Shown in pieces: positions 8,247 through 15,327 of a DNA stretch of 15,398 nucleotides. The translations under genes and the position numbers were made by a program. Origin of the DNA: CAWUIO01 sp963922455 (GTDB taxonomy: Bacteria; Bacteroidota; Bacteroidia; Cytophagales; Microscillaceae). How positions within the stretch are numbered: position 1 is the first letter of the stretch; every line of letters starts with the position of its first letter. The notes beneath the pieces were generated by a model. That model searched no databases. It worked only from the letters and a program-made list of their open reading frames with translations, and was not told where the DNA came from. The DNA lies in assembly GCA_963922455.1 (NCBI GenBank), contig CAWUIO010000140.1, positions 1 through 15,398 on the forward strand, given 5' to 3'.

Positions 8247-9383
8247 CTAGACTGGGCTTTTATGATTATTTTCATACAGATGTATGAGTTTTTCCATCAT
8301 ACCTGTTAAAGGAAATAATTTATACACATCTTCTTGCCCTTTTTGAATGAGTTGCTCCCTGAGCTTGGCATCTTTGGTGATCACGGCTAGGGCTTCGTAG
8401 ATGGCTTCACTCTGCTCAAAAGGTACAATCCAAGCATTTTGCTTGTGTTTGATAAATTCGCGAGCCACCCCAGAGGAAGTAAAAATTGAGGGCACCCCTG
8501 CGGCCAGAGCTTCTACATAGGTTTGCCCGAAAGCCTCACAATGCTCGTCTATGGGAGTATGGACGTGGATATCTAAGAGGTCATACAGGGCAAATAAATC
8601 TTCCTCAAAGAGGATCTCTTGATAATTTTGTGAGGGAATTTTTTCCAAAAATTTGTCAATTTCTCCTTTGTAGTCTCCCTGGGCATTGGCCAAGATTAAG
8701 AAAGACTGGGGATACTCTTCCAAAAACTTCTCATAGGCGGGTAAAGCAAATTGAATTCCCTTCAAATGGGTCTGTCGGGCAATTATACCAATGATGGGGT
8801 AGGCATCATCAGGAATTTGGTATTTTTCTCTTAGGGCCTGCGTCCTCTCGGGGCTAACTTTTTGAAAAGACTCCAGTTGAAAACCGTGATGGACCAGCTG
8901 TACTTTTTGGGGCTTGACCCCTTCTTTCTTAATCAAAATATAACGAACGTTTTCGGAGATAGCAATGATATGGGTACTGAGATAATTTATAAAACGATCG
9001 TAATAAACGGCCCTAGGGAAATATCGATGGTGCATACTGGCGTGGTGCCGGGTGTGAATTCGGTGTTTGACTCCCGCTAATTTGGCCGCCAGTAAGCCAA
9101 TAAGGCTGGCATCAAATAAGTGACAATGTATCATCTCAATGTGATGGTTCCTAAAAAAACGGTACAATTGCCATAGGGCAGATAGGGCATCCCGTTTATT
9201 CCGGTAGTTGATGCGTAAAACAGGAATGTTATTACGGATAAGAAACTCTTCTAATGGACTAGCTTGGGGGTTTAAAAGGATGAAGTAAATCTCAAAGCGT
9301 TCTGAGGGCAGGGATTTGGCAATCCATTCAAAAGCCAAGGCTTTTTGGATATGAGACAATACATACGCTAGTTTGATTTTCAA
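8247..9383 (-). CDS. Glycosyltransferase family 4 (GT-B fold)
   Basis: A 378-residue retaining glycosyltransferase. The N-terminal acceptor domain runs from MKIKLAYVLSH through IHCHLFDASLIG and HTRHHASMH. The C-terminal nucleotide-sugar domain has GIIARQTHLKGI (199-210, Lys208 as a likely phosphate ligand) and the EX7E motif EAFGQTYVE (283-291), followed by ALAAGVPSIFTSSGVAREF. The start is TTG at 9383: MKIKLAYVL is the usual first beta strand of the family, no ATG lies upstream in frame, and the next internal Met is near residue 84. The enzyme likely adds a sugar to a lipid-linked or cell-surface acceptor at the cytoplasmic membrane. It heads a same-strand run with the methyltransferase and AsnB genes, and a good -7 box lies about 41 bp upstream of the start codon. 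Confidence 0.92.
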   Translation of the reverse strand: MKIKLAYVLSHIQKALAFEWIAKSLPSERFEIYFILLNPQASPLEEFLIRNNIPVLRINYRNKRDALSALWQLYRFFRNHHIEMIHCHLFDASLIGLLAAKLAGVKHRIHTRHHASMHHRYFPRAVYYDRFINYLSTHIIAISENVRYILIKKEGVKPQKVQLVHHGFQLESFQKVSPERTQALREKYQIPDDAYPIIGIIARQTHLKGIQFALPAYEKFLEEYPQSFLILANAQGDYKGEIDKFLEKIPSQNYQEILFEEDLFALYDLLDIHVHTPIDEHCEAFGQTYVEALAAGVPSIFTSSGVAREFIKHKQNAWIVPFEQSEAIYEALAVITKDAKLREQLIQKGQEDVYKLFPLTGMMEKLIHLYENNHKSPV

Positions 9384-9423
9384 GAATTTAGATTTTATAG
9401 GTCGCTGATGAGAAATGTTGTTA

Positions 9424-9453
9424 CAAATGTAATTGGAAAAATAATTATGTCTA
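9424..9453 (-). promoter_or_regulatory. Candidate Bacteroidota-type promoter for the glycosyltransferase operon
   Basis: On the minus strand there is an exact TACATTTG (TAnnTTTG -7 consensus; plus-strand positions 9424-9431). Exactly 19 bp upstream is TAG (9451-9453), one mismatch from the usual TTG -33 element. Transcription would begin near 9417, about 34 nt before the TTG start codon at 9383. An 11-bp palindrome, CTAGAATCTAG (9454-9464), abuts the -33 side and could be an operator. This is consensus matching only. Confidence 0.45.
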
Positions 9454-9513
9454 CTAGAATCTAGAAGGGAACCTGTGATTTTTTTCCGATTTTTTGTAAA
9501 ATGTAAGAAGGAT

Positions 9514-9652
9514 TTGGCTTAGGGATGCCACCCGTAGGGCGGAGACCGCCGCTGCTTGGAGGGGAGGAGGCTCCGGCTTTGCTGGCAAGCCCGGCCCGCG
9601 CGGCTAGGAATGTTCTTATGGGGTACTGACTGAAAAAGCGCGGGCAAGCCCC
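9514..9652 (+). repeat. GC-rich dispersed repeat, copy C (complete)
   Basis: This copy runs from TTGGCTTAGGGATGCC to GGCAAGCCCC. It contains the hairpin GGCGG-AGA-CCGCC (9538-9550) and a GGAGGCTCCGGCTTTGCTGG block. The arm pair is GCCCGCGC (9594-9601) and GCGCGGGC (9638-9645), around a 36-nt loop. It matches the reverse complement of copy B nearly throughout, apart from the loop. It lies downstream of the T9SS-secreted protein gene and upstream of the glycosyltransferase promoter. There is no open frame across it. Confidence 0.85.
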
Positions 9653-9654
9653 AT

Positions 9655-9677
9655 AAAACGGGAAGACTTGCCCTTTT
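9655..9677 (-). terminator. Weak candidate terminator for the T9SS-secreted protein gene
   Basis: On the minus strand, AAAAGGG pairs with CCC-G-TTTT (one bulged G) around an 8-nt loop, giving a short stem flanked by A and T runs, 3 bp after the stop codon at 9681. The stem is short, so this is only plausible. The neighbouring repeat arm GGGCAAG (9642-9648) can also pair with CTTGCCC (9667-9673), which would be a competing fold. Confidence 0.35.
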
Positions 9678-9680
9678 CGC

Positions 9681-11924
9681 TTAATTTTTTACCCACTTCA
9701 GGGTATGTTTTTGGTTGAGCAGTTGTAATTCCAAGAGATAAAGGCCTTGGGGAATAAAAGACGCTTGCTCCCGTAAAGCCTGGCTTACTTCTGGCCAAGT
9801 AGTTGTTTTTTGCAGAAGTAATTTGCCGCTTGAAGAGTATAGGTTAATTTGTACAGAGCTATTGTTTGGCAAATTAATATTAGAAGCTAAGTTAATTTCT
9901 TGTCCGTTTCCGGGGTTTGGAAATAAACGAAGCGTCAAGCTTTGCTCACTCCCGGCCACAAAGATAACCGGGCTAAAGGTGCTGCTGCCATCCACATCGA
10001 TTTGTTTTAGGCGATAAAAGGCGGCCTGATTTTCTGAAAGGATATGGGAGTAATTGGTAATCCCTAAGAACGTCCCGCGTCCGTCCACAAAACCCAAGCG
10101 CTCAAATGCTTGCCCATCATAGCTTCTTTGTATTTCAAAGCCTAAATTATCGGTTTCGGAGACGGTTTGCCACAAAAGTTGTACTTGCTGCTCATTGATT
10201 CGCTCACCCCCAAAAAAGGAAAGGGACACCGGAAGGGCCAACTGGGCATCCAGGGCCAGTCCATTGGGCTGATTAATGTTGGAACTTAGAAAGATAGATA
10301 CCCCGGAGCCGTCTAAATTAGCACTGCGGATATCACCCCCAGCGCCGGTGGTTCCGAAGAAAATCTTTCCAAAGACGGGATCTACTACGACACTTACGGG
10401 GTTGGTAATCCCGGTGATAAAGGTATCATCAGAATTACTTCCATTGAGATTGGCTTCTCCAATAAATCCTGCCCCATCGGCCCAGTAAATTTTACCATTA
10501 TTGACATCTACGGCTATACCTTCGGGTGTGTCAACCCCGTCAAAGGCATTGTCTAATATTTGCTCAATATTGTTACCATCCAGGTCGGCCCGGCTGATAG
10601 TTTGGGTATTCCGGTCGGCCCAGTACAATTTATTTTCGGTAAGGTCCAGGGCAATCCCTGTAGGAATCCTTAAACCATCGGCAAAATCCAGGATGGTCAT
10701 AATATTTTGATTGAGCCCCCCCAGATCTGCTTTTTTGATACTTTGATCAGAGGCATCGGTCCAATAAACTGCCGAGTTGGCCAAATCAAGGGCTAGGTTG
10801 ATCGGGTTGTTGAGGCCCGTATTTACGACGTCTTCAATATTGTTCCCGTCTAAATCTGCCCGGACAATTTTATCCAAACCGTCATCAATCCAGTAAAATT
10901 TGCCATTGGCCCCATCCAAGGCGATGCCTCGGACAGTAGAAATGATATCATCAATGAGGGTTTCGGGGCTATTGCCGGTGATAATTTCAGCTTTTTCAAT
11001 CTCAGCATCGTTTTGGTCTACCCAATAAATGGAATCTCCATCGCTTACAATGCCCCGTGGGAAAGTAAGTCCCACCACAATGTCGCTGGGAGCGGCGAGG
11101 CCCGTTATAGGCATGGATTTGATGGTGTTGTTAAATGGATCGGTAAAGTAAATTAAAGCGTTGGCCAAATCCAGGTCGATACCCGTTGGGGAGATGCCTG
11201 TCCGGATATCGGTGATGGCTCCTATACCATTGGCCGCGCCACTTTGAATCCTGTCAATTTTAGTCCAAAAAATTTCGTTGGTATTTCCATTAAAGCTAAT
11301 ATCTAAGGCTAGTCCGGTTAGACCGTCGGAGGCATCAAATAAGGTCTCCTTGAGGGCGGTCGCCACGCTTGTATCCGTCCGGCAGATTTCATTAGAGACT
11401 GTAAAATAAAGTTTTTCGTTTCCCAGGGAAACTCCGAAAGGAGAAGCTAAACCCATCAACAATATGGCCTGATTACTCCCGTCAAAGCCAATCTTGGAAA
11501 GGGTACCGTCGGTAGCATCCGACCAAAAGATCAATTGGTTGCTAGGATCAATGGCTATTCCCACCGGGTCCGTAAGGCCATTGACAATGGTTTCGATATT
11601 GCTGCCGTCTAAGTTGGATCTTTGAATTCGTCCCGCTCCCCGATCTACCCAATACAATTTATCATTGGTCAAATCCCGGTCGATATCAGTTGGGGTATTT
11701 AGGTCTTCCAGGATTGTAACCCGGTCGCTGCCGTCTAGGTCAATAGCACTGATTTGTTCCAAGGAACCATCTGTCCAAAAGAGCTGCCCCACTTGGGCAT
11801 AAGCTGATACAGAAAACAAAAGGAGTAGGCAAGTGCTAAGGCTCAGGCGAAGGTAATTTATACATATTTTCAGCAACTGAAAGGGCTTGCAGGCTGAAAA
11901 GGGTATACAGGTAATAGTTTTCAT
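9681..11924 (-). CDS. Secreted YWTD-type double beta-propeller protein with T9SS C-terminal sorting domain
   Basis: A 747-residue exported protein. The signal peptide covers about residues 1-44 (core STCLLLLFSVSAYA, cleavage after YAQ). Twelve spaced strand motifs of the LDL-receptor YWTD type follow between about 48 and 545: LFWTD, LYWVD, IFWSD, LYFTV, IFWTK, IYFTD, IYWVD, FYWID, VYWTD, LYWAD, IYWAD, IFFGT. Many are followed by a LDGSNIE-like turn and a GIALD-like strand. Twelve blades suggest two six-bladed propellers. Residues 564-655 form the fibronectin-like region common before sorting domains (LLWQTVSETDNLGFEIQRS, FYRLKQIDVDGS). Residues 665-747 are a type A Por sorting domain starting LFPNPGNG and ending LKWVKN. 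It is expected to cross the outer membrane by type IX secretion and to bind a ligand at the surface. ATG 11924 is preferred to the upstream in-frame TTG 11963. The ligand is unknown. Confidence 0.92.
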   Translation of the reverse strand: MKTITCIPFSACKPFQLLKICINYLRLSLSTCLLLLFSVSAYAQVGQLFWTDGSLEQISAIDLDGSDRVTILEDLNTPTDIDRDLTNDKLYWVDRGAGRIQRSNLDGSNIETIVNGLTDPVGIAIDPSNQLIFWSDATDGTLSKIGFDGSNQAILLMGLASPFGVSLGNEKLYFTVSNEICRTDTSVATALKETLFDASDGLTGLALDISFNGNTNEIFWTKIDRIQSGAANGIGAITDIRTGISPTGIDLDLANALIYFTDPFNNTIKSMPITGLAAPSDIVVGLTFPRGIVSDGDSIYWVDQNDAEIEKAEIITGNSPETLIDDIISTVRGIALDGANGKFYWIDDGLDKIVRADLDGNNIEDVVNTGLNNPINLALDLANSAVYWTDASDQSIKKADLGGLNQNIMTILDFADGLRIPTGIALDLTENKLYWADRNTQTISRADLDGNNIEQILDNAFDGVDTPEGIAVDVNNGKIYWADGAGFIGEANLNGSNSDDTFITGITNPVSVVVDPVFGKIFFGTTGAGGDIRSANLDGSGVSIFLSSNINQPNGLALDAQLALPVSLSFFGGERINEQQVQLLWQTVSETDNLGFEIQRSYDGQAFERLGFVDGRGTFLGITNYSHILSENQAAFYRLKQIDVDGSSTFSPVIFVAGSEQSLTLRLFPNPGNGQEINLASNINLPNNSSVQINLYSSSGKLLLQKTTTWPEVSQALREQASFIPQGLYLLELQLLNQKHTLKWVKN

Positions 11925-12612
11925 ACGCAAAGTAATAACTGAAACCGCTGGTGTTGATTTCAATTGGCTAAAGGATCAATTTTGTAAAGATTCATTAGTA
12001 ATGAGCGATTTTCTTAAAAAAGTCACTCTTTAATAGTTCACATAGGTTTCTTTATTAAACAACGCAGTTTATTTATGGTAACTGTTATGTTTTATCTAAA
12101 TTAACAAAGTACATAAAATTGAAATTCACATTAAAACTTACATCAATACACCAGAAATATGGACGGTCTTCTCCAGCCATTTTTTCTGAATTTTAATACA
12201 CAACGCACCTGATTATTTAAGTAAAAGCTCTTATTGAAGATGATACAGGCAAGTAATATACTTACTATACCGTGTTATGGGAGAACAAAAATAGGCAAAA
12301 TTGCCTTAGAAAGCATTTCTTAGGTGCTTTTTCTAGGCGAAATTCCTAAAATTGCATAGGTGTTCTCAATATTACACTAAGCAAGATGTTTACCAATTTT
12401 TGGCTTGGACTCAAAAAAATTAAATTTTCCATAATTTTTTCATAGAAATGTAAGGGGAAGCATAGGCATTTTATGCGTTTTGAATAAGGGTATGATCAAT
12501 GAGTGCCTTGGCCCTTATTGCAAAGAATCGAGGGTTTATCGTGGGCGCTGGATAATAAAGTAAATAAGTAAAAGATACATGATTAGGAATAGGTGGGTCC
12601 AGGTTTCATGGA
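11925..12612. other. AT-rich intergenic region without a convincing gene
   Basis: About 0.7 kb lies between the start of the T9SS-secreted protein gene and the terminator behind the OsmC-family gene. On either strand I see only open frames of about 25 codons or fewer. It should hold the promoter of the secreted-protein gene near its left end, but no exact TAnnTTTG box is visible there. The only structure is a cluster of imperfect palindromes at 12292-12348: TAGGCAAAATTGCCTTA at 12292, CCTTAGAAA/TTTCTTAGG hairpin arms at 12304-12324, and TAGGCGAAATTCCTA at 12334. They could belong to a small RNA or a protein-binding site; neither can be shown from sequence. Confidence 0.5.
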
Positions 12613-12643
12613 AAAACGGGACTATTGTCCATAATCCCGTTTT
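12613..12643 (-). terminator. Rho-independent terminator after the OsmC-family gene
   Basis: AAAACGGGA (12613-12621) pairs perfectly with TCCCGTTTT (12635-12643) around a 13-nt loop. On the minus strand the stem ends in a five-T run (TCCCGTTTTTCC). It lies about 90 bp downstream of the OsmC-family stop codon. An alternative inner pairing, GGAC with GTCC, is possible. Confidence 0.65.
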
Positions 12644-12732
12644 AAAATTAATACAGGGCTTTATCTAGTTTTTTTAGAAGAAACAAGAGAGGTATTGACT
12701 TTCTTATTTGTATAGGCCCTGAAATTTATATT

Positions 12733-13173
12733 TTACAAGGTAGCTGTCGGAATATGTGCTGGATAGTGAAAGGCCAGCGTTTGGGTTATTTCCGGATGAA
12801 TACTTAAACTTACCGGGCAGGTGCGGGCCGCAAGCTCTAGGGCTTCTTTTTGCTCCAAACTCAATTGGATATCTTCTTGAAAATAAAACTCCACTTGAAT
12901 TTCTTTGATTCGACGGGGAGGGCCACCCATTATTTTGGTAACGTGGGCCTCGGTTTTTTCAATAGATATGTCGTTTTTACGGGCATAAATACCCATAAGG
13001 GTCAACATGCAATTGGCCAATGCCGTGGCTACCAAGTCAGTAGGAGAAAAATCCTCTCCTAAGCCGTGATTGTCAACAGGAGCATCCGTTTTTAACTCAC
13101 TACCGGACGCTTGGTGCTGGGAATAACAACGAAGATCCCCCTCATAACGAGAGAAAATAGTATATTCTGACAT
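12733..13173 (-). CDS. OsmC/Ohr-family protein
   Basis: A 146-residue cytosolic protein from ATG 13173. OsmC-family members are thiol-dependent peroxidases acting on organic hydroperoxides, and two conserved cysteines are present: Cys55 in ALANCMLTLMG and Cys119 in ARTCPVSLS, each in its usual context. FSPTDLVATALANC and the PRRIKEIQVEFYF strand are also typical. The sequence resembles the YhfA-like OsmC branch more than Ohr, so peroxidase activity is likely but not certain. It is divergent from the outer-membrane-like gene, with a 105-bp shared upstream region, and is followed by a terminator, so it is probably monocistronic. No operator for an OhrR-type regulator is visible. Confidence 0.92.
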   Translation of the reverse strand: MSEYTIFSRYEGDLRCYSQHQASGSELKTDAPVDNHGLGEDFSPTDLVATALANCMLTLMGIYARKNDISIEKTEAHVTKIMGGPPRRIKEIQVEFYFQEDIQLSLEQKEALELAARTCPVSLSIHPEITQTLAFHYPAHIPTATL

Positions 13174-13278
13174 AAAACTTATAAGTAATTTAAGAGAACG
13201 ATCAACTAAAGTGCGTGTTTAATTGTTATAAATCCGTATTACCCTAAACTGTGCGATCATTTAAATTATAGGACAAAA

Positions 13279-14064
13279 GTGTATAGAAAAGCAGTTTTTC
13301 TTTTTTTAACGTGTACATTATCAATTCTCACCCTAGAAGCCCAAATAGTTCCCCCCGAAGAAGATTATATTAGTGAATTTATTTATGGCATTAATTTAAA
13401 CACGAATGGTGGACTAATTGGTGGAATCTTTCTGAAAGGAAATAAAATAATCAAACCCAAATGGTACCGTTCCCTAGGCTTAGAAATTGTCCACGTCAAA
13501 AATAACAAAGAGAACCGAGTTACCAGTAGCAGTACCGGGAATTCTTTCATTCCGGGCAAACGTAATTACTTTTATTCCTTTCGCTTTCAATATGGTCGTG
13601 ATATAATCCTATTCCGTAAGGCTCCCGAAGAAGGGGTGCAGGTTTCGGCGGTGTTTGCCGCCGGGCCTAGTGTCGGGATTTTATTGCCCTATATTATTAT
13701 TTATGAGTTTAATGATAATACACGGAGGCAGGTATTTGAACAATACGATCCCAATGTACACATAGATGGAGGCAACATCCTGGGGACCGGTAGCTTTTTA
13801 GAAGGTATTGGTCAATCGGAATTTCTCTTTGGGGCCCACGTAAAAGCAGGACTTAGCCTAGATTTTGGGGCTTTCCGAAACAGTATTACCGGGGTGGAAG
13901 CCGGCGTTGTATTTGAATTATATAACAAAGAAGTAGAGATTATGGGGCCTCCCCCTTTGATATCTCCTGGCTCTCAAGTGAATATTCCTCCTAATACTGA
14001 TGTGCCCAACCGCCAATTTTTCCCCTCATTGTATCTTAATATTTTCTTTGGAAGCCGAAAATGA
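13279..14064 (+). CDS. Conserved Bacteroidota outer-membrane beta-barrel-like protein of unknown function
   Basis: A 261-residue protein starting with GTG at 13279; there is no in-frame ATG near it, and a good signal peptide follows at once (residues 1-22, core AVFLFLTCTLSILTL, cleavage after LEAQ). The mature part alternates polar and hydrophobic residues and is rich in Gly, Phe and Tyr, as in small barrels: YGINLNTNGGLIGGIFLKG, SFRFQYGRDIILFRKAPEEG, FAAGPSVGILLPY, FLFGAHVKAGLSLDFG. It ends with an aromatic strand, FPSLYLNIFFGSRK. I recognise the general pattern of a conserved Bacteroidota family, but no function is known to me. It converges on crtY with only 3 bp between stop codons and is divergent from the OsmC-family gene. 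Outer-membrane location is inferred from composition. Confidence 0.85.
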   Translation: MYRKAVFLFLTCTLSILTLEAQIVPPEEDYISEFIYGINLNTNGGLIGGIFLKGNKIIKPKWYRSLGLEIVHVKNNKENRVTSSSTGNSFIPGKRNYFYSFRFQYGRDIILFRKAPEEGVQVSAVFAAGPSVGILLPYIIIYEFNDNTRRQVFEQYDPNVHIDGGNILGTGSFLEGIGQSEFLFGAHVKAGLSLDFGAFRNSITGVEAGVVFELYNKEVEIMGPPPLISPGSQVNIPPNTDVPNRQFFPSLYLNIFFGSRK

Positions 14065-14067
14065 GTT

Positions 14068-15219
14068 TTAGATAAACCACTTACGGTATTGGTTTCTGAA
14101 GAAAGCTTGTACAAAGGGTAGGGAAGGGACACTATGCATAATCTGGAGTTCTTCCCAAAAGCTACTCTTTTCATCCAAAAAACGAAAGACCCGGTCAACA
14201 GGATGTTTTTTAAACATTTGACGAAACACTTTCCATGCCGGATAGCGTCCCTCTCGCATAACCTCCAATAAAATCTGATCATAGATCTTAAAGCGTCCAG
14301 ATTGAGGGCTCAAATGGGGAATGTCCATACCCTGGGCTAATTGACTCGCCAGATGGTGACATTCTTTTTGGATGTTCATAAAAGTATAGCCAGTACTGGC
14401 TTTACTTTGTCCTCCCCGAGTACCTAAGTTGAATATTCGCTCGCTACTTTTGCCCTGTATCGGAGCATCGAACATCGGGATTACCCCATACTCTTCCTCT
14501 AAAATTTGATATTGCTTCACGTGCAGCTTTTCTTGGATATACTCCTCCAAGTAGGGCATATACTTTTCTTGGGGCCAAAGTGATTCGGAAAAAATAGTAA
14601 ACTCTACCAAGGCCCGATGCGGGCTAAAGGGCAATATATAGACAAAGCGCACCTCACCCTCCTGAGGAACTTGGAAATCCATAAAGGTCAGAGCTTGGGG
14701 GTCAAATACTGCCTGCTCTGTTTCAATTAGTAAACCTTTGAAATGCTGCAAAAAGTAGTGATAGGCTGGGTTCTTAGCTACTGGGGGAGGGGGAATGGTG
14801 TTAAATAGTAAATCAGTGTGTATTGTACGATCATTTATATGAACATTCACACCTTTATCTGTTTCTTGGGCTCCTAGTACTTCTCCCTTTATCCAATCAA
14901 AAGAAGGGTTAGACTTTATGTGATCTATCGTAAAGTTATAAAAGTCTAGACCGCGAATCATCCGATAAGCATAGGGGGCCAGCGAAATTTTGGCCTCATA
15001 GTCTGGACTATGAAAATACATAGAGGGCCATTCTTGATGGATTATTTCAGCAAAAGGACCCGGCTGTTTGCTCCAGAAACCCCAAGTACGATCGTTTTTT
15101 ATTTTTTCTTCTTTTTCAATGATGGCGATTTTTTGCTCTCTTGTCTTGGGGTTCTTGTGTAGGTGGTAGGCCAAACTAAGCCCGGCGGCCCCGGCCCCCG
15201 CAATGAGATAATCGTACAT
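14068..15219 (-). CDS. crtY: Lycopene beta-cyclase (CrtY family)
   Basis: A 383-residue flavoprotein-type cyclase that should convert lycopene via gamma-carotene into beta-carotene. The N-terminal dinucleotide-binding fold is clear: YDYLIAGAGAAGLSLA (2-17, GxGxxG) with the acidic residue Glu35 ending strand 2. Family motifs follow: NDRTWGFW (42-49), YRMIRGLDFY (85-94), LPFSPHRALVEFTIFS (196-211), YGVIPMFDAPI (244-254) and NLGTRGGQSKASTGYTF (264-280). Length matches bacterial CrtY. The start is ATG 15219, with GAGGAG seven nt upstream, a rare Shine-Dalgarno-like site in this window. Its product is the substrate of the CrtZ-type hydroxylase at 2101-2553. It lies downstream of tRNA-Arg on the same strand, with a -7 box and a 13-bp palindrome in between. 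No terminator separates it from the convergent neighbour. Confidence 0.93.
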   Translation of the reverse strand: MYDYLIAGAGAAGLSLAYHLHKNPKTREQKIAIIEKEEKIKNDRTWGFWSKQPGPFAEIIHQEWPSMYFHSPDYEAKISLAPYAYRMIRGLDFYNFTIDHIKSNPSFDWIKGEVLGAQETDKGVNVHINDRTIHTDLLFNTIPPPPVAKNPAYHYFLQHFKGLLIETEQAVFDPQALTFMDFQVPQEGEVRFVYILPFSPHRALVEFTIFSESLWPQEKYMPYLEEYIQEKLHVKQYQILEEEYGVIPMFDAPIQGKSSERIFNLGTRGGQSKASTGYTFMNIQKECHHLASQLAQGMDIPHLSPQSGRFKIYDQILLEVMREGRYPAWKVFRQMFKKHPVDRVFRFLDEKSSFWEELQIMHSVPSLPFVQAFFRNQYRKWFI

Positions 15220-15264
15220 AGTCCTGCTCCTCGCTTAAAAAATAAATCAAAATTCTTACTGGAA

Positions 15265-15277
15265 AACTTGGCAAGTT
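15265..15277. promoter_or_regulatory. 13-bp palindrome upstream of crtY (possible operator)
   Basis: AACTTG-G-CAAGTT is a perfect 6-bp inverted repeat around one base, 46 bp before the crtY start codon and just downstream of the candidate -7 box. The placement would suit a repressor site. No regulator gene is present in the window. Confidence 0.35.
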
Positions 15278-15311
15278 GAGCAAAGTTCTAAATTATCTTT
15301 AAAAATTTAGG

Positions 15312-15319
15312 CAAACTTA
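15312..15319 (-). promoter_or_regulatory. Candidate -7 promoter box for crtY
   Basis: The minus strand reads TAAGTTTG, an exact TAnnTTTG match, nine bases after the tRNA-Arg 3' end and about 93 bp before the crtY start. No TTG lies 19 bp upstream, where the sequence is the tRNA T arm, so the promoter is incomplete and crtY could instead be read through from the tRNA. Confidence 0.35.
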
Positions 15320-15327
15320 CGGTTTTG

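Noticed and set aside
12500..12560. Tiny frames such as MSALALIAKNRGFIVGAG, vaguely like a Mur-ligase N-terminus
   Set aside because: They are under 25 codons with no continuation in any frame; the resemblance is too short to call a pseudogene.
15288..15310. Hairpin CTAAATT/AATTTAG downstream of tRNA-Arg
   Set aside because: A weak AT-only stem with one C-G pair and no T run; not convincing as a tRNA terminator.
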